The position numbers and the translations under genes are program-made. This document shows, in pieces, positions 1 to 8,895 of a stretch of 64,000 nt of DNA (positions are counted from its first letter, which is position 1; each line of letters begins with the position of its first letter). Source of the stretch: JAUNBN01 sp036645935. Lineage in GTDB: Bacteria > Bacillota > Clostridia > Oscillospirales > Ruminococcaceae. The notes beneath the pieces are model-generated. The model was not told the DNA's origin. It did not search any database and was given only the letters and a program-made list of their open reading frames with translations. The stretch spans positions 186,001-250,000 of the forward strand of contig JAVXNE010000002.1 in NCBI GenBank assembly GCA_036645935.1, given 5' to 3'.

Positions 1-3000
1 AGGCACATTAGCAAAAGAAAAACTGCCGTCATCTTCGGAAGTGGCAGTCAAGATGGCGTTTTCTGTTGTTAACTCGGTTGCATCTGCTTTTAACAACCCC
101 ATAACAGCGCCGCCAAGTCCTTTGCCGTCCTCGTCTTTTTTCAGTCCGTGAATTTCACCTCGGATTAGCTCATTGTCGATTGTTTCGCCGTCATTTGCTT
201 TAATTTCCACAAGGGCGGTATCCTGTCCGGCATACTCAAAAACAATCGGATATTTTGCATCGGAAAGGATATAGTGGCTGTCGGTGGACAACTCCTTGAC
301 ATAATAGCTGCCAAAGGGTAAGTCCGTGGTAAACTGCGCCGTGCCGTTTTCATTTACCGCAATAATTTCAAGCAATCCGTCAGCCGGAATAACCGTGCCG
401 TCTGCTGCGGTCAATTCCTCTGCGGCAAACAACCCAAAGGTCACGGTGGTGATTTCGCCGTTCATGCCAATTTGGAACTTCTCATCCTGCTCCAGAACCT
501 TGCTCAGCGAGAATTTAACCTTTTGGCGTTCGTTGTAGAAGCTGGTGGCAGTTTCGGTGATTTCAACCTCCTGTCCGGCATAGACCAGCTCAACCTCGTG
601 GACTTCGGGATTCAGCACCATGCCATCCGGCGCGGTGGTTTCCTTAACCGCATATTTTCCGAGATAGAGTGCTTTGCTCTGTGCATTGCCGCTTTCGTCG
701 GTGGTTACGGTATCGACCACCTCACCGGCAGAGTAGCGCAGTGTGCCGTCTAAGGTATAGACATCCTCCACGACGGTAATCTCATAGACTGCGCCGGGAA
801 GTCCCTTGACCTCATAAACAGGCTGATACAGTCCGTCCCATTCAGTAACAGTTGAAAACACCTCGCCGGATTTACTGATATTGATAATGCCTTTCTGCGC
901 CATGTTCGGTCTTTCAACCGCAATGACGGTCACCGCGCTTTCCTCGGTGGAATTATCCTGAGTGATGTCAAAAGACACAGGCTCGGAGTTCAGCACATAG
1001 CCATAGGGAGCGTTTACCTCAACCAGCGAATAGCCTGCACCGTAGGGCAGCTTTTCCGGGGTAACGAGATACCCGTCCGCATTGGTGTAAAAGGTGTCGA
1101 TGGTGGTCGGCGTCGGATAGGTGAAGCTCATTGATACAAGGCTTCCGTCCGGGTTATAAATCTGGAATGCAGCACCTGCATACGGAATGGTTTTGCCCGT
1201 TTCCGCATCGGTCTTGATAACCTTGATATACGATTCAAAATTAGCATTGTTAATCAGGTAGCGGTAGGTTGTGCCGTCCTTTGCGATATACACATCAAAG
1301 TCCGACATCAGCTCACGCCCGTCCCAGCCCTTGGTCTGATGGACGGTGTAAATGCCGTAAGGCATATCTTTCGTAGCTGCATAGCCGTTTTCATCACAGG
1401 TGAGATAATCTCGCTCGGTTTCTTTGGCGCTGTCATAGCTGCCTGCGGATTTGAGATACACGGAAAACTCTGCACCAACCTCCGGCGTTTCAATCTGCGT
1501 GCTGCCGTCATCGGTGTGCTTGATAATAGCAATATTACCCTTGATGACCTGTTCAGTCACATCATTGGATGTGGTGTTCAGCTCAATTTCGTAAAGCTCC
1601 GGCTCTGCACCGACATGATAAGAGGTGCCGTCAAGCAGATAGCCCTCGGACGGGTTGATTTCACGGGTACTCCAGTCGGTATCACAGATATAGTAGCGTG
1701 TGGTGAACTGACCGTTTGCATCGGTGGTGTAGCTGTCAATCAGCGTTTCACCCTTGTAGATGCCGTAGGTTGCGCCCGCAAGGGAAGCGTCGCCCTGCGG
1801 CAAGCCGGTTTCCGCATCACTCTTTGTCACCGTAACACGAAATTTTTTAAGGATATTGCTGACCGACTGATTTGTAACCTCATTCCAATTCACCATCGTG
1901 GTTTGAGAATCGGGAATGACATAGCGGACAGGGGTATCTACTTCTTCAAGCGTGTATCCTGTACCAATCAGCACATCATCAAATTTTGCAACGCCGGAAC
2001 TGTCGGTTACGGCATATTCATCTACAGCAAGTCCCGAAAGAGAGGTGCCGAAAAGGTGAAATTTCATACCCTCAACCAAGCCGTCCTCGCTGGTTTTGGT
2101 GACCTTCAAATCTCCACGCTTCAAAACATTGTTAAAGGTAACAGTGGAGGTTTGTCCGTTGACAATCGTTACACGCTGAACACTCTGCGGCTCGTATTTG
2201 TCGATGGATTGCTCGGTGACAGTATAGACGCCGGGATTTAAGTCGGTGATGTCGATAACGCCGTTTGCTCCGGTGGCTTTTGTTGCATTGTAGCCGTCGC
2301 CGGTGAAGGTGAAGCGGATACCCTCGACCTTTCCGTCCTCTGAAGTTTTGACAAGCTTCATATTGCCAGTCTTAACTTCGAGATTCAGATAGCCGCTTAC
2401 CGGATCGAAAACCTCAGCGCCGTAAGTGATCTGATCCTGGATCCCTGCTCCGACTTTGCCGTCCGACCACACTACAACGCCTTTTCTTATGCCGCCGACT
2501 TTTTCAGCCGTCACACTCACTGCGCCTTTCACAGCGGTTGCAGAGGTGATGGTGAGCTTATTACCGCTGACGGAGAAGGACAGACCGGGTGTATTGCTGG
2601 AAAATCGGTAGTTACCCAGTACACCGTTGGTATCTGTAAGTGTAGCAGAGTATTTCTCGCCGTCCCATTTCAACTCATAGGTTCCGGCAGCAGAGGAACT
2701 TCGGGTAAAGAAGCTGGGAAGCTGCGTATGCTTCTGTACCTCATTTTCAATCTGACTGTAATAGCTGAAGATTTGGCTTCGCAGCGGATGATTGTCCGCA
2801 ATATATTCGATAATATTGTTTCTGCCCTGCGAACTGCCCCAAACATGATTAAACTGGCTGTCACGCTCACCGACAACCGTTTCCCAAATGAGAAGCTGTG
2901 TGGCAATGAGGTGCGCCATCTCATTGGCATGGGTTGGATTGGCACTATTCCAGCCTGTGTTGCCGTTTCCCTCATATCCGTACTGCAAAATTCGACCGAT

Positions 3001-3384
3001 ATATGCCTTGATGACAGTGGGCGGAATCGTCTGATTTAAGCTTGAGGGATAATTGTCCCAAAAATCCTCGCCTCGACCGCCAAGACTGTCGCCTGTGTTA
3101 CAGGAAACGCCGGGTTCAATGCAATAGGTGATTCTGCCGCTGTAGCTATCCTGACAGAATACAGAATAGGCGTCGCTCCTTGCAGAAGTCGCCCAGCCGC
3201 CCATATAATTAAGCGCCGGGTGTCCCCAGCCGGATTTGTTCCCGTCCGCACCACGGGGCAAGTCAATCATATACAAGGTCATTTCCGACGATGCGGCAAA
3301 TGCCGTTGTAGAAAGTCCCGAAAATACTCCAAGGCTCATAAGGAGCGAAAGGAACAGGGACAGAATTCGTTTGCTCTTTTTCAT
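1..3384 (-). CDS. Thioester-domain / SpaA-repeat surface adhesin (3' end outside window)
   Basis: The minus-strand frame from the ATG at 3384 stays open without a stop to base 1, giving at least 1128 codons; the C-terminus lies outside the window. A GGAGG box at 3395-3399 supports the start. The N-terminus is a signal peptide (MKKSKRILSLFLSLL, then a cleavable AFA). It is followed by a thioester-type domain with the YCIEPG cysteine motif and a downstream ATQLLIWE motif that would supply the glutamine of a Cys-Gln thioester. The rest is a string of about 90-residue prealbumin-like/SpaA (Cna-B) repeats, recognisable by recurring phrases such as KVIKTDAETG, PYGAGYSLVEV and KETTAPDGM. Such proteins are sortase-anchored adhesins; the expected LPxTG end cannot be seen. 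It sits downstream of parA, parB and a lipoprotein gene on a mobile element, so I infer a role in cell contact or host attachment. Confidence 0.85.
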   Translation of the reverse strand, partial: MKKSKRILSLFLSLLMSLGVFSGLSTTAFAASSEMTLYMIDLPRGADGNKSGWGHPALNYMGGWATSARSDAYSVFCQDSYSGRITYCIEPGVSCNTGDSLGGRGEDFWDNYPSSLNQTIPPTVIKAYIGRILQYGYEGNGNTGWNSANPTHANEMAHLIATQLLIWETVVGERDSQFNHVWGSSQGRNNIIEYIADNHPLRSQIFSYYSQIENEVQKHTQLPSFFTRSSSAAGTYELKWDGEKYSATLTDTNGVLGNYRFSSNTPGLSFSVSGNKLTITSATAVKGAVSVTAEKVGGIRKGVVVWSDGKVGAGIQDQITYGAEVFDPVSGYLNLEVKTGNMKLVKTSEDGKVEGIRFTFTGDGYNATKATGANGVIDITDLNPGVYTVTEQSIDKYEPQSVQRVTIVNGQTSTVTFNNVLKRGDLKVTKTSEDGLVEGMKFHLFGTSLSGLAVDEYAVTDSSGVAKFDDVLIGTGYTLEEVDTPVRYVIPDSQTTMVNWNEVTNQSVSNILKKFRVTVTKSDAETGLPQGDASLAGATYGIYKGETLIDSYTTDANGQFTTRYYICDTDWSTREINPSEGYLLDGTSYHVGAEPELYEIELNTTSNDVTEQVIKGNIAIIKHTDDGSTQIETPEVGAEFSVYLKSAGSYDSAKETERDYLTCDENGYAATKDMPYGIYTVHQTKGWDGRELMSDFDVYIAKDGTTYRYLINNANFESYIKVIKTDAETGKTIPYAGAAFQIYNPDGSLVSMSFTYPTPTTIDTFYTNADGYLVTPEKLPYGAGYSLVEVNAPYGYVLNSEPVSFDITQDNSTEESAVTVIAVERPNMAQKGIINISKSGEVFSTVTEWDGLYQPVYEVKGLPGAVYEITVVEDVYTLDGTLRYSAGEVVDTVTTDESGNAQSKALYLGKYAVKETTAPDGMVLNPEVHEVELVYAGQEVEITETATSFYNERQKVKFSLSKVLEQDEKFQIGMNGEITTVTFGLFAAEELTAADGTVIPADGLLEIIAVNENGTAQFTTDLPFGSYYVKELSTDSHYILSDAKYPIVFEYAGQDTALVEIKANDGETIDNELIRGEIHGLKKDEDGKGLGGAVMGLLKADATELTTENAILTATSEDDGSFSFANVP

Positions 3385-3412
3385 TGTGTTGTTACCTCCT
3401 TGAATTTAACAC

Positions 3413-3445
3413 AAAAAAAGACACACCGTTTTTACCCGATGTGTC
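3413..3445 (-). terminator. Hairpin terminator after the lipoprotein gene
   Basis: On the minus strand GACACA (3445-3440) pairs with TGTGTC (3425-3420) and is followed by seven T. It lies between the lipoprotein stop and the ribosome binding site of the surface protein, so it may limit read-through into the adhesin gene. Confidence 0.6.
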
Positions 3446-3465
3446 CGTTTCCAGTGTATTGATTT

Positions 3466-4143
3466 TTACGCATATCCTACATAAATGCTGTAATTCCCAT
3501 TGCCTAAATCCTCCGACCATACCCAAAATGCAGTGTAGCCGCTTGCCTTGTACCAATCGAGACGGTCTTTTAAGTCACGCTCCAAATAGGTGCAGCTTGC
3601 GTTTGCGTTCAATGGATCATCCCAACAAACCGTTGCCGTGCTATCAAGAGACAATCCGATGCTTTGACCATAGCCTTGAGCATACGAAATATAGGTGCTG
3701 ACATCAAAGCGCGGTGCAGGTGGCTCTGTTGGAGCCGGGGTTGGCGTTTCGATCGCGGGTGGTGAAGTTGGCTGTGGAGCAGGCGTTTCCTGCTGTGGCT
3801 GTTCAGTCGCAGATGGTGGTGTGATTTCCTTCTTTGGTGCAGGAGTGTTGATACTCTCCGATACGGTTTGTGTTTCAGATGAGGTGTCGGCTTTTTGTTG
3901 TGGCGCATCGCTGACAACGGACTCACTGCTTTGTTCAGGAGCATTGCTGCTTTCCTCACTTTCGCTGTCCTCACCTGCTAAAAGAGAAGATGTGGCCCCT
4001 GCCGATGTGCTTTCTGTAGGCTTATCACTCACAATAACGGATTTATCGCCTGTATTCGGCGTTTCTGCGTTTTGCCCGGAACATCCGGCAAGAAACACAC
4101 TCAAAATTAATGCTGCGGCTATCAAAATAAGCATTTTCCTCAT
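3466..4143 (-). CDS. Element-borne lipoprotein with Ser/Thr/Pro-rich stalk
   Basis: The start at 4143 is chosen because AAAGGAGG precedes it and it begins a lipoprotein signal (MRKMLILIAAALILSVFLAGC, lipobox LAGC). An in-frame upstream start at 4224 would hide the signal peptide. The 225-residue product has a long low-complexity region (about residues 25-145) rich in Ser, Thr, Glu and Pro, typical of a wall-spanning spacer. It ends in a small globular domain of about 80 residues (from FDVSTYISYAQGYG) with several aromatic residues. I do not recognise a named family for this domain. It lies between parB and the adhesin gene on the same strand. I infer an exposed lipid-anchored protein, possibly acting in mating-pair contact. 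Confidence 0.75.
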   Translation of the reverse strand: MRKMLILIAAALILSVFLAGCSGQNAETPNTGDKSVIVSDKPTESTSAGATSSLLAGEDSESEESSNAPEQSSESVVSDAPQQKADTSSETQTVSESINTPAPKKEITPPSATEQPQQETPAPQPTSPPAIETPTPAPTEPPAPRFDVSTYISYAQGYGQSIGLSLDSTATVCWDDPLNANASCTYLERDLKDRLDWYKASGYTAFWVWSEDLGNGNYSIYVGYA

Positions 4144-4355
4144 TGGCTCGTCCTCCTTTGCACACCATTGTAGGCAAAACAGCATGAATGTGCAAAGGTG
4201 CAAGCACTCTCTTAAATCATACACATCACCCTATATTCTTCTTTTAGCTGGTATAGCTGGTTTTTGAGGGGGAGAGGTGTGGAGAGGGGGAACAGCAAAG
4301 CACCGCTGTCTGTTACAAAATATTAGACCTCACCCTTGGCGGAGCAATACTTTTT

Positions 4356-5300
4356 TTACCGTTCCTGTGCTTTTTGACGCTCCCGAAACCGCTGATAATG
4401 CTCAAGCGCTTTTATCACATAATCCTCGGTTTGGTTGGGAGGGATGCTTTTTGGAATGAATTGCCGCAGCCGTTCTGCCGGAAAGCTGATTTTTTCTTTC
4501 TGATTTGGCTTTTCCTCGGATAGAATAGACAAGATAACCTCGTCATTCAGTTTGCCGTTTTGAGAAAACTGCTTCATTTTAATTGCTTGTGCCAAGGACG
4601 GTGTGCAGTCCTCCAGCTCCATAGTGTCGAGCAGAGATTTCTGTTCTTCTTTTGGCAGGTAAGAAAGTTCCACAGCAGGGCGAAAAGCGATTTTGCCATC
4701 GTCCACCATTTGCAAAACTTCGGGGACAAGCTCAGTGAGGCGGATATATCTGTATATTTGAGGTTGACTATCGCCTGACTGTGATCCAATTTGATTGGCG
4801 GAAGTTATACCTTTCAACTTATTATCCAGTGGAGAAGAAGTTAAATCCGTCCGTTGTCCTTGCCGTTTCATAGCTTCCAATCGCATTTTCAGAGAAAACG
4901 CCTTTTCGCTCGGTAAAATCTTTTCTCGCTGCAAGTTGCTGTCAACCATAAAGATAATTGCTTCATCACGGCTCATTTGCCGCACAACCGTAGGCAGAGT
5001 TCCAAGCCCTGCCAATTCACAAGCACGCTTTCGGCGGTGTCCACTGATTAGCTCATACCGTCCGTCCTCCTTTTGCCGTGCAACAGCAGGCGTGAGAACT
5101 CCAAACTTTTTGATACTGTCTACCATCTCAAGCATCGCTTCATCTTCTTTTACTTGAAACGGGTGATCTGGAAAGGTGTCAATCTCAGACAGCGGCAAAT
5201 CCTGCACTTTTTGCAATTTTGCATCTGCACGGCTTTCCTCGGTGGAAAAGAGGTCATCTACTGTAGGCAAGCTCAGATTTATGCCGTTGTTTTTCGCCAT
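4356..5300 (-). CDS. ParB/Spo0J-family partition protein
   Basis: The 314-residue protein has the ParB N-terminal nuclease-like/CTPase fold: LPLSEIDTFPDHPFQV, then ELISGHRRKRACELAG, the conserved arginine-rich CTP-binding motif. A helix-turn-helix region follows (GSQSGDSQPQIYRYIRLTELVPEVL). ParB binds parS sites and, with ParA, segregates or stabilises DNA. The ATG at 5300 is preceded by AAAGGAGG. The start lies 47 bp inside the end of parA, so the two are translationally linked. A chromosomal Spo0J pair is less likely, because the neighbours are typical of a conjugative element and rRNA-operon or mnmG/rsmG neighbours are absent. Confidence 0.9.
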   Translation of the reverse strand: MAKNNGINLSLPTVDDLFSTEESRADAKLQKVQDLPLSEIDTFPDHPFQVKEDEAMLEMVDSIKKFGVLTPAVARQKEDGRYELISGHRRKRACELAGLGTLPTVVRQMSRDEAIIFMVDSNLQREKILPSEKAFSLKMRLEAMKRQGQRTDLTSSPLDNKLKGITSANQIGSQSGDSQPQIYRYIRLTELVPEVLQMVDDGKIAFRPAVELSYLPKEEQKSLLDTMELEDCTPSLAQAIKMKQFSQNGKLNDEVILSILSEEKPNQKEKISFPAERLRQFIPKSIPPNQTEDYVIKALEHYQRFRERQKAQER

Positions 5301-6081
5301 CGGTTAACACCTCCTTTGAAAAGTCTGCGTAGGCTTTCGCAACCTTGCTGTTCTTGTCGTAGGCATAAATGCTTTTGCCTGCGGCACTGATTTCGGCAGC
5401 TTTAATAGCAAGCGGAATTTCACTCTTATAGATTTTAAGGGCGCTCCCGTAGCTCTGCCGCAGTGTGTCCGTCGTTGCCTTAGCTAAATTGGTGCGCCCG
5501 TCCACAAGGGTGAGCAGAATACCGTCCACCTGCAATTTCGGGTTAATCTGTTTTTTGACTTTGGATATGGTCTTTATGAGCTGTGTCATGCCTTTTGCCG
5601 GGAGATAGTGCGCCTGCACCGGAATAATCACGCTGTCGGCAGCTGCCAGCGCATTGACGGTAATCATACCCAGCGACGGCATACAGTCGATAATCACATA
5701 ATCGTAATTCTTTTTGACTTCATTGATATATGTGCGCAGCGTAAATTCACGGCTCATGGCGTTTACCAAAGTCATTTCCATTGCCGACAGCTCAATGCTT
5801 GAAGGCATGAGGTCAACGCCCTCTGCGTGGTGCAGGATACCATCGCCCGGCTGAATGTCCTCGTCGCGGATTACTCGTTCCATCATCGTGGAGATGGAAA
5901 CAGGCAGATTATCTGCGTTGGGGAAGCCAAGACAGGTAGTGAGGTCGCTTTGTGGATCACAGTCCACAAGTAATACCTTTTTGCCCTCATTTGCCAAACC
6001 AATACCAAGATTGACCGTAGTGGTGGTTTTTCCTACGCCGCCTTTTTGGTTTGCGATAGCGATTACTTTACAATTTGACAT
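5254..6081 (-). CDS. ParA-family partition ATPase
   Basis: The 275-residue product begins with the deviant Walker A motif IANQKGGVGKTTTTVNLG and continues with LLVDCDPQSDLT (Walker A') and YVIIDCMPSLGMITVNAL (Walker B). These are diagnostic of ParA/Soj/MinD-type ATPases that dimerise with ATP on DNA and move ParB-bound cargo. The ATG at 6081 has AAAGGAGG upstream. It is the first gene of a parA-parB-lipoprotein-adhesin run reading left. On integrative elements such pairs often stabilise the excised circle; that role is inferred. Confidence 0.93.
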   Translation of the reverse strand: MSNCKVIAIANQKGGVGKTTTTVNLGIGLANEGKKVLLVDCDPQSDLTTCLGFPNADNLPVSISTMMERVIRDEDIQPGDGILHHAEGVDLMPSSIELSAMEMTLVNAMSREFTLRTYINEVKKNYDYVIIDCMPSLGMITVNALAAADSVIIPVQAHYLPAKGMTQLIKTISKVKKQINPKLQVDGILLTLVDGRTNLAKATTDTLRQSYGSALKIYKSEIPLAIKAAEISAAGKSIYAYDKNSKVAKAYADFSKEVLTDGEKQRHKSELAYSR

Positions 6082-6206
6082 TGCGGTTTTCCTCCTTTAC
6101 ATAGATTTAGCCACCCACTTCAAGATGAAATTGACGGCTATGTAATAAATATGACAGCAAAAACAATATGAAAAGCATATAATTCAAGCGATTACATCAA
6201 AAATGG

Positions 6207-6235
6207 TTGAATTTTCCGAAATTTTGCTGTATAAT
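6207..6235 (+). promoter_or_regulatory. Sigma-A type promoter in the parA/XRE intergenic region
   Basis: TTGAAT (6207-6212), a 17-bp spacer and TATAAT (6230-6235) form a near-consensus promoter. It reads right toward the XRE gene, divergent from parA. The predicted transcript starts near 6242 and meets a hairpin at 6298-6323 before the XRE gene. Confidence 0.6.
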
Positions 6236-6297
6236 AATATACAACGCTGTCAAATGCGCTGTTGCGTGCTTTGGCAGGCATATAGTGTAAATTGAGA

Positions 6298-6328
6298 AAT
6301 CCCTGTCATTCACGACAGGGATTCTTTG
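6298..6328 (+). terminator. Terminator-like hairpin in the XRE leader
   Basis: AATCCCTGTC (6298-6307) pairs perfectly with GACAGGGATT (6314-6323) over a 6-nt loop and is followed by CTTTGTTTAT. It lies between the promoter at 6207-6235 and the XRE start at 6357. It could be an attenuator, or the 3' end of a small RNA of about 85 nt. Confidence 0.6.
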
Positions 6329-6356
6329 TTTATATGTAGACTAATGAGGTGCAAAC

Positions 6357-6563
6357 ATGGCTGTAAGCTATAAAAGACTTTGGAAATTGTTAATTGATAA
6401 AGATATGAAAAAAGGCGAGCTGTGCCGATTGGCTGGCATCAGCACTGCGTCTGTTACCAAGATGGGAAGAAACGGCTGTGTGACAACCGATGTCCTTGAT
6501 AAAATATGTACTGCACTTGAGTGTAATATTGAGGATGTTATGGAAGTTGTAAAAAATAGTTAA
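6357..6563 (+). CDS. Small XRE/Cro-CI-type regulator
   Basis: The 68-residue protein is almost entirely a Cro/CI-type helix-turn-helix domain: KKGELCRLAGISTASVTKMGRNG supplies the HTH and TTDVLDKICTALECNIEDVMEVV the following helices. Stand-alone proteins of this size are DNA-binding repressors. GAGGT lies 7 nt before the ATG. The gene reads away from parA and is the first of three plus-strand genes, followed by an HNH-type protein and an unknown protein. It may repress its own promoter at 6207-6235 and control the cargo genes; this is inferred from position only. Confidence 0.85.
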   Translation: MAVSYKRLWKLLIDKDMKKGELCRLAGISTASVTKMGRNGCVTTDVLDKICTALECNIEDVMEVVKNS

Positions 6564-6650
6564 GTTTCCATGTATAGCAATAATAGGCAGCTTAATCGTG
6601 TTCGACTATGGCGACATTTAATGGTATCGAAAAATGAAAGGGATAGTTTT

Positions 6651-7436
6651 ATGGAAATCAAAAAATGCAATATTTGCGGTTTAGAAAAGCCTTTATCAGC
6701 TGATCATGTACCGCCGAAATGCTGTTCCAATAAAGGAACTATAAATTTTTATCAGCTATTTCAAAAAAACATAAATCCAGATAAAAAACCGGGCCAAGCA
6801 CAAAAAGGAATATATTTTAAGACTATTTGCGAAAAATGCAATAATGAATTATTAGGCAACCAGTTGGATCCTTTTTTGGGTAATCTCCAAGAGCAAATCA
6901 TAAATGCTACCAGCCAGTGCACTTCTTTATCTGATGATATATTTGTGAACATTCAAATTAATAAGGTTTGCCGTTCGGTTATAGGACATTTATTAGCCGC
7001 TTTTCCTCATTATTATGATGGCGGAATTGAGCCGGAGTTAAGAAACTATTTTTTAACTAAAAGCCTTAGAAAAATTGTTGGACAGCACCTTTACCTGTGG
7101 ATAAATAATGAAAAAAAGGTTGCGATATCAAGAAATATAGGCATTGCAATGGACCCTGTTTTTGACGGCTCGCTAATAAGCCTACTGAAATTTCCGGGAG
7201 CAGCATTTATGTTATCAAACAAAGAGATTGATGATAATCTTGTTGATTTGTTTGACTACACAACAGAGGACTTTGAAACGACGGTACAGATAACACTTCC
7301 GCTAACATGTATTTTTTCAAAAAATGGAGAAGAACGAACAATCGAATGGCCGTTAAATGTAACAGATGAGAAACTTTTTGTTATTTCACCAGAAATGGCC
7401 TCGAAATCACGGTTTTCCACCCTAATTGATATTTAG
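6651..7436 (+). CDS. HNH_5-like (putative HNH endonuclease) protein
   Basis: I place the start at 6651 because AAAGGGA lies just upstream and the first residues (MEIKKCNICGLEKPLSADHVPPKCC) give an intact N-terminal zinc/HNH motif. An in-frame start at 6570 has no good ribosome site. A second cysteine pair (CEKCNNELLGNQLDPFLG) completes a CxxC...DHVPPK...CxxCNN pattern as in HNH_5-type nucleases. The remaining 190 residues are not recognisable. The catalytic His would be in DHVPP. The gene is AT-rich compared with the rest of the window and sits on the mobile element beside an unknown gene and an XRE regulator, a layout often seen in defence cargo. Nuclease activity is inferred from the motif. 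Confidence 0.6.
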   Translation: MEIKKCNICGLEKPLSADHVPPKCCSNKGTINFYQLFQKNINPDKKPGQAQKGIYFKTICEKCNNELLGNQLDPFLGNLQEQIINATSQCTSLSDDIFVNIQINKVCRSVIGHLLAAFPHYYDGGIEPELRNYFLTKSLRKIVGQHLYLWINNEKKVAISRNIGIAMDPVFDGSLISLLKFPGAAFMLSNKEIDDNLVDLFDYTTEDFETTVQITLPLTCIFSKNGEERTIEWPLNVTDEKLFVISPEMASKSRFSTLIDI

Positions 7437-7501
7437 CTGAACTTATTATGGTGATTATCTGAAAACGCATTAGGATTACGTAAAAGATATGGGGAGTTAG
7501 G

Positions 7502-8284
7502 ATGGACTTAAAAGATTTTTATTTTCAAAACATCCAAGAATCAGAGTATCATCACCGATTTTATGTATCCATCAAAAATGTGAACAGGGTTTATAACATT
7601 TTTGATGGATACACGGAAGTTGATAACTGTGCATTTGAAGTATTTGATGCAGAAGAAGCAATAACAAAGTTCAGAGAATTATGCGAGCCAAATGAAGACT
7701 TTTCCAGCAATGAAAACAAGTGCTGGTTTTACCTCGTGACATATTATTTATACAAAATGGGATATGAGATACCGGAGTTTCCGAGGCTACTGGCGAGGCC
7801 ACCTGTTGACCCTAATGAATTTACCTATGGGGATATAAGGAACAGAATTATTGCCCAAGGCGGCGATTTCAATGGCACAGTTCGGTATGCAACAAGAAGA
7901 ACCTTTGTTGCAGGATTGACCTTTGAGCTGAAGTCCAATCACATAGGCATTGATACTTCGATAGAACAGAAGTTTATTGAATTTTCAAATCGGCAAGCAT
8001 CTTTCAATAATATGAGTACCGAAGAGAAGCTTGCCGAGATTGCCAACCTAATAGAAAATATGCTTAAGAAGAACGGGCATTTTACCGCGCCTGATTATTC
8101 CTCAATTTGCTTTGACTATATTTCAAACGAAACCGTAACCAGTTACAGAAAGAAAATGCACTGCTTCCGGCACGCTACAGCTGAAGCAATCACAGAAAGA
8201 AATTCCTACACTGAGGAACAAAAGAGCTTTTTTGTTGACTTCGGACTGACAATCGTCAAGGTAATTCATGCGCTAATCAAGTGA
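7502..8284 (+). CDS. Unknown AT-rich cargo protein
   Basis: The 260-residue protein starts at an ATG preceded by GGGGAG. I do not recognise it. No signal peptide, membrane segment or cysteine cluster is visible. The sequence is predicted soluble, with an aromatic N-terminal half (YHHRFYVSIKNVNRVYN) and a helical C-terminus. A motif of possible interest is KMHCFRHATAEAITERNSYTEE, with a His-rich start, near residues 221-243. It lies 65 bp after the HNH-type gene on the same strand and is closed by the hairpin at 8370-8404, so the two probably form one transcript. Base composition resembles the neighbouring cargo rather than the host chromosome. A defence or element-specific function is possible but unproven. 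Confidence 0.65.
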   Translation: MDLKDFYFQNIQESEYHHRFYVSIKNVNRVYNIFDGYTEVDNCAFEVFDAEEAITKFRELCEPNEDFSSNENKCWFYLVTYYLYKMGYEIPEFPRLLARPPVDPNEFTYGDIRNRIIAQGGDFNGTVRYATRRTFVAGLTFELKSNHIGIDTSIEQKFIEFSNRQASFNNMSTEEKLAEIANLIENMLKKNGHFTAPDYSSICFDYISNETVTSYRKKMHCFRHATAEAITERNSYTEEQKSFFVDFGLTIVKVIHALIK

Positions 8285-8369
8285 CAGTAAGATGTCTTTG
8301 ATAGAGTTGAAAATTAGCGTTCACTATGAACGACGATACGCATTATTAATCAGCTCATTATGTTTATAA

Positions 8370-8404
8370 CAAGAGCCGCTTACTTTCACAGCAAGCGGCT
8401 CTTG
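8370..8404. terminator. Strong 12-bp hairpin closing the cargo genes
   Basis: CAAGAGCCGCTT (8370-8381) pairs perfectly with AAGCGGCTCTTG (8393-8404) over an 11-nt loop. It lies between the plus-strand cargo and the minus-strand small genes. The flanks are not strongly T-rich, so the direction of termination is uncertain. Confidence 0.6.
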
Positions 8405-8636
8405 TATGTAAAGATATTCTGGGACACAATGTTCACTTTTTCGGTTGAACGCACATCCTATCCCGACTGGCTCTGCTAATAAATTTGCAATATGCCCTAA
8501 AATATTGCAGGGATTTAGGGGTAAGACTGTGATCTTCAAAGGAAACTCAACTCGATAAAAAGCCTTGATTTTACTGGCTTTATAAGCTATTACAGGAACT
8601 TGAGGCACACCATTTGTTCTATATCGGGTTGAACTC

Positions 8637-8822
8637 CTAAGTAATGCTAACTCGGTTCACTTGCTTTTTCACCGGCGCGTTCATTACTTTGAAAATCAGT
8701 TCATCAACGCAGTCCGTATATCTGCCTTGCCGGATCAGCTTATTTTTGAGCTGCACAAGGCTATGTAGCACAACGCTGTATTCATCTCTATCGAGATATA
8801 GGTATCGTTTTTGCGTTTTCAT
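8637..8822 (-). CDS. Small conserved conjugative-element protein
   Basis: The 61-residue ORF (MKTQKRYLYLDRDEYSVVLH...) resembles small proteins often seen near the xis/int end of Tn1549-like elements of Firmicutes, with the phrase GRYTDCVDELIFKVMNAPVKK. This likeness is from memory, not from a search. Its ATG is preceded by AAAGGAG. It lies 73 bp downstream of the Xis-like gene on the same strand. Its role is unknown; control of excision is a reasonable guess from position. Confidence 0.6.
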   Translation of the reverse strand: MKTQKRYLYLDRDEYSVVLHSLVQLKNKLIRQGRYTDCVDELIFKVMNAPVKKQVNRVSIT

Positions 8823-8895
8823 CTCATCACGCTCCTTTGTAATTCATAATATATATGTGTCTGAAAGAATGCAACGGTTCAAATAGCTTCATCGG

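Noticed and set aside
1339..2241. A 300-codon plus-strand frame antisense to the adhesin gene
   Set aside because: The minus-strand adhesin frame is open throughout with a signal peptide and repeat domains. The plus-strand frame lacks a ribosome site.
3695..4267. A plus-strand Gly/Ser/Cys-rich frame opposite the lipoprotein gene
   Set aside because: Its low-complexity composition is the reverse reading of the Ser/Thr/Pro-rich lipoprotein stalk.
8324..8608. A 94-codon minus-strand frame left of the small element gene
   Set aside because: It runs through the 12-bp hairpin at 8370-8404 and has no ribosome site. It may be conserved non-coding sequence of the element; I could not support it as a gene.
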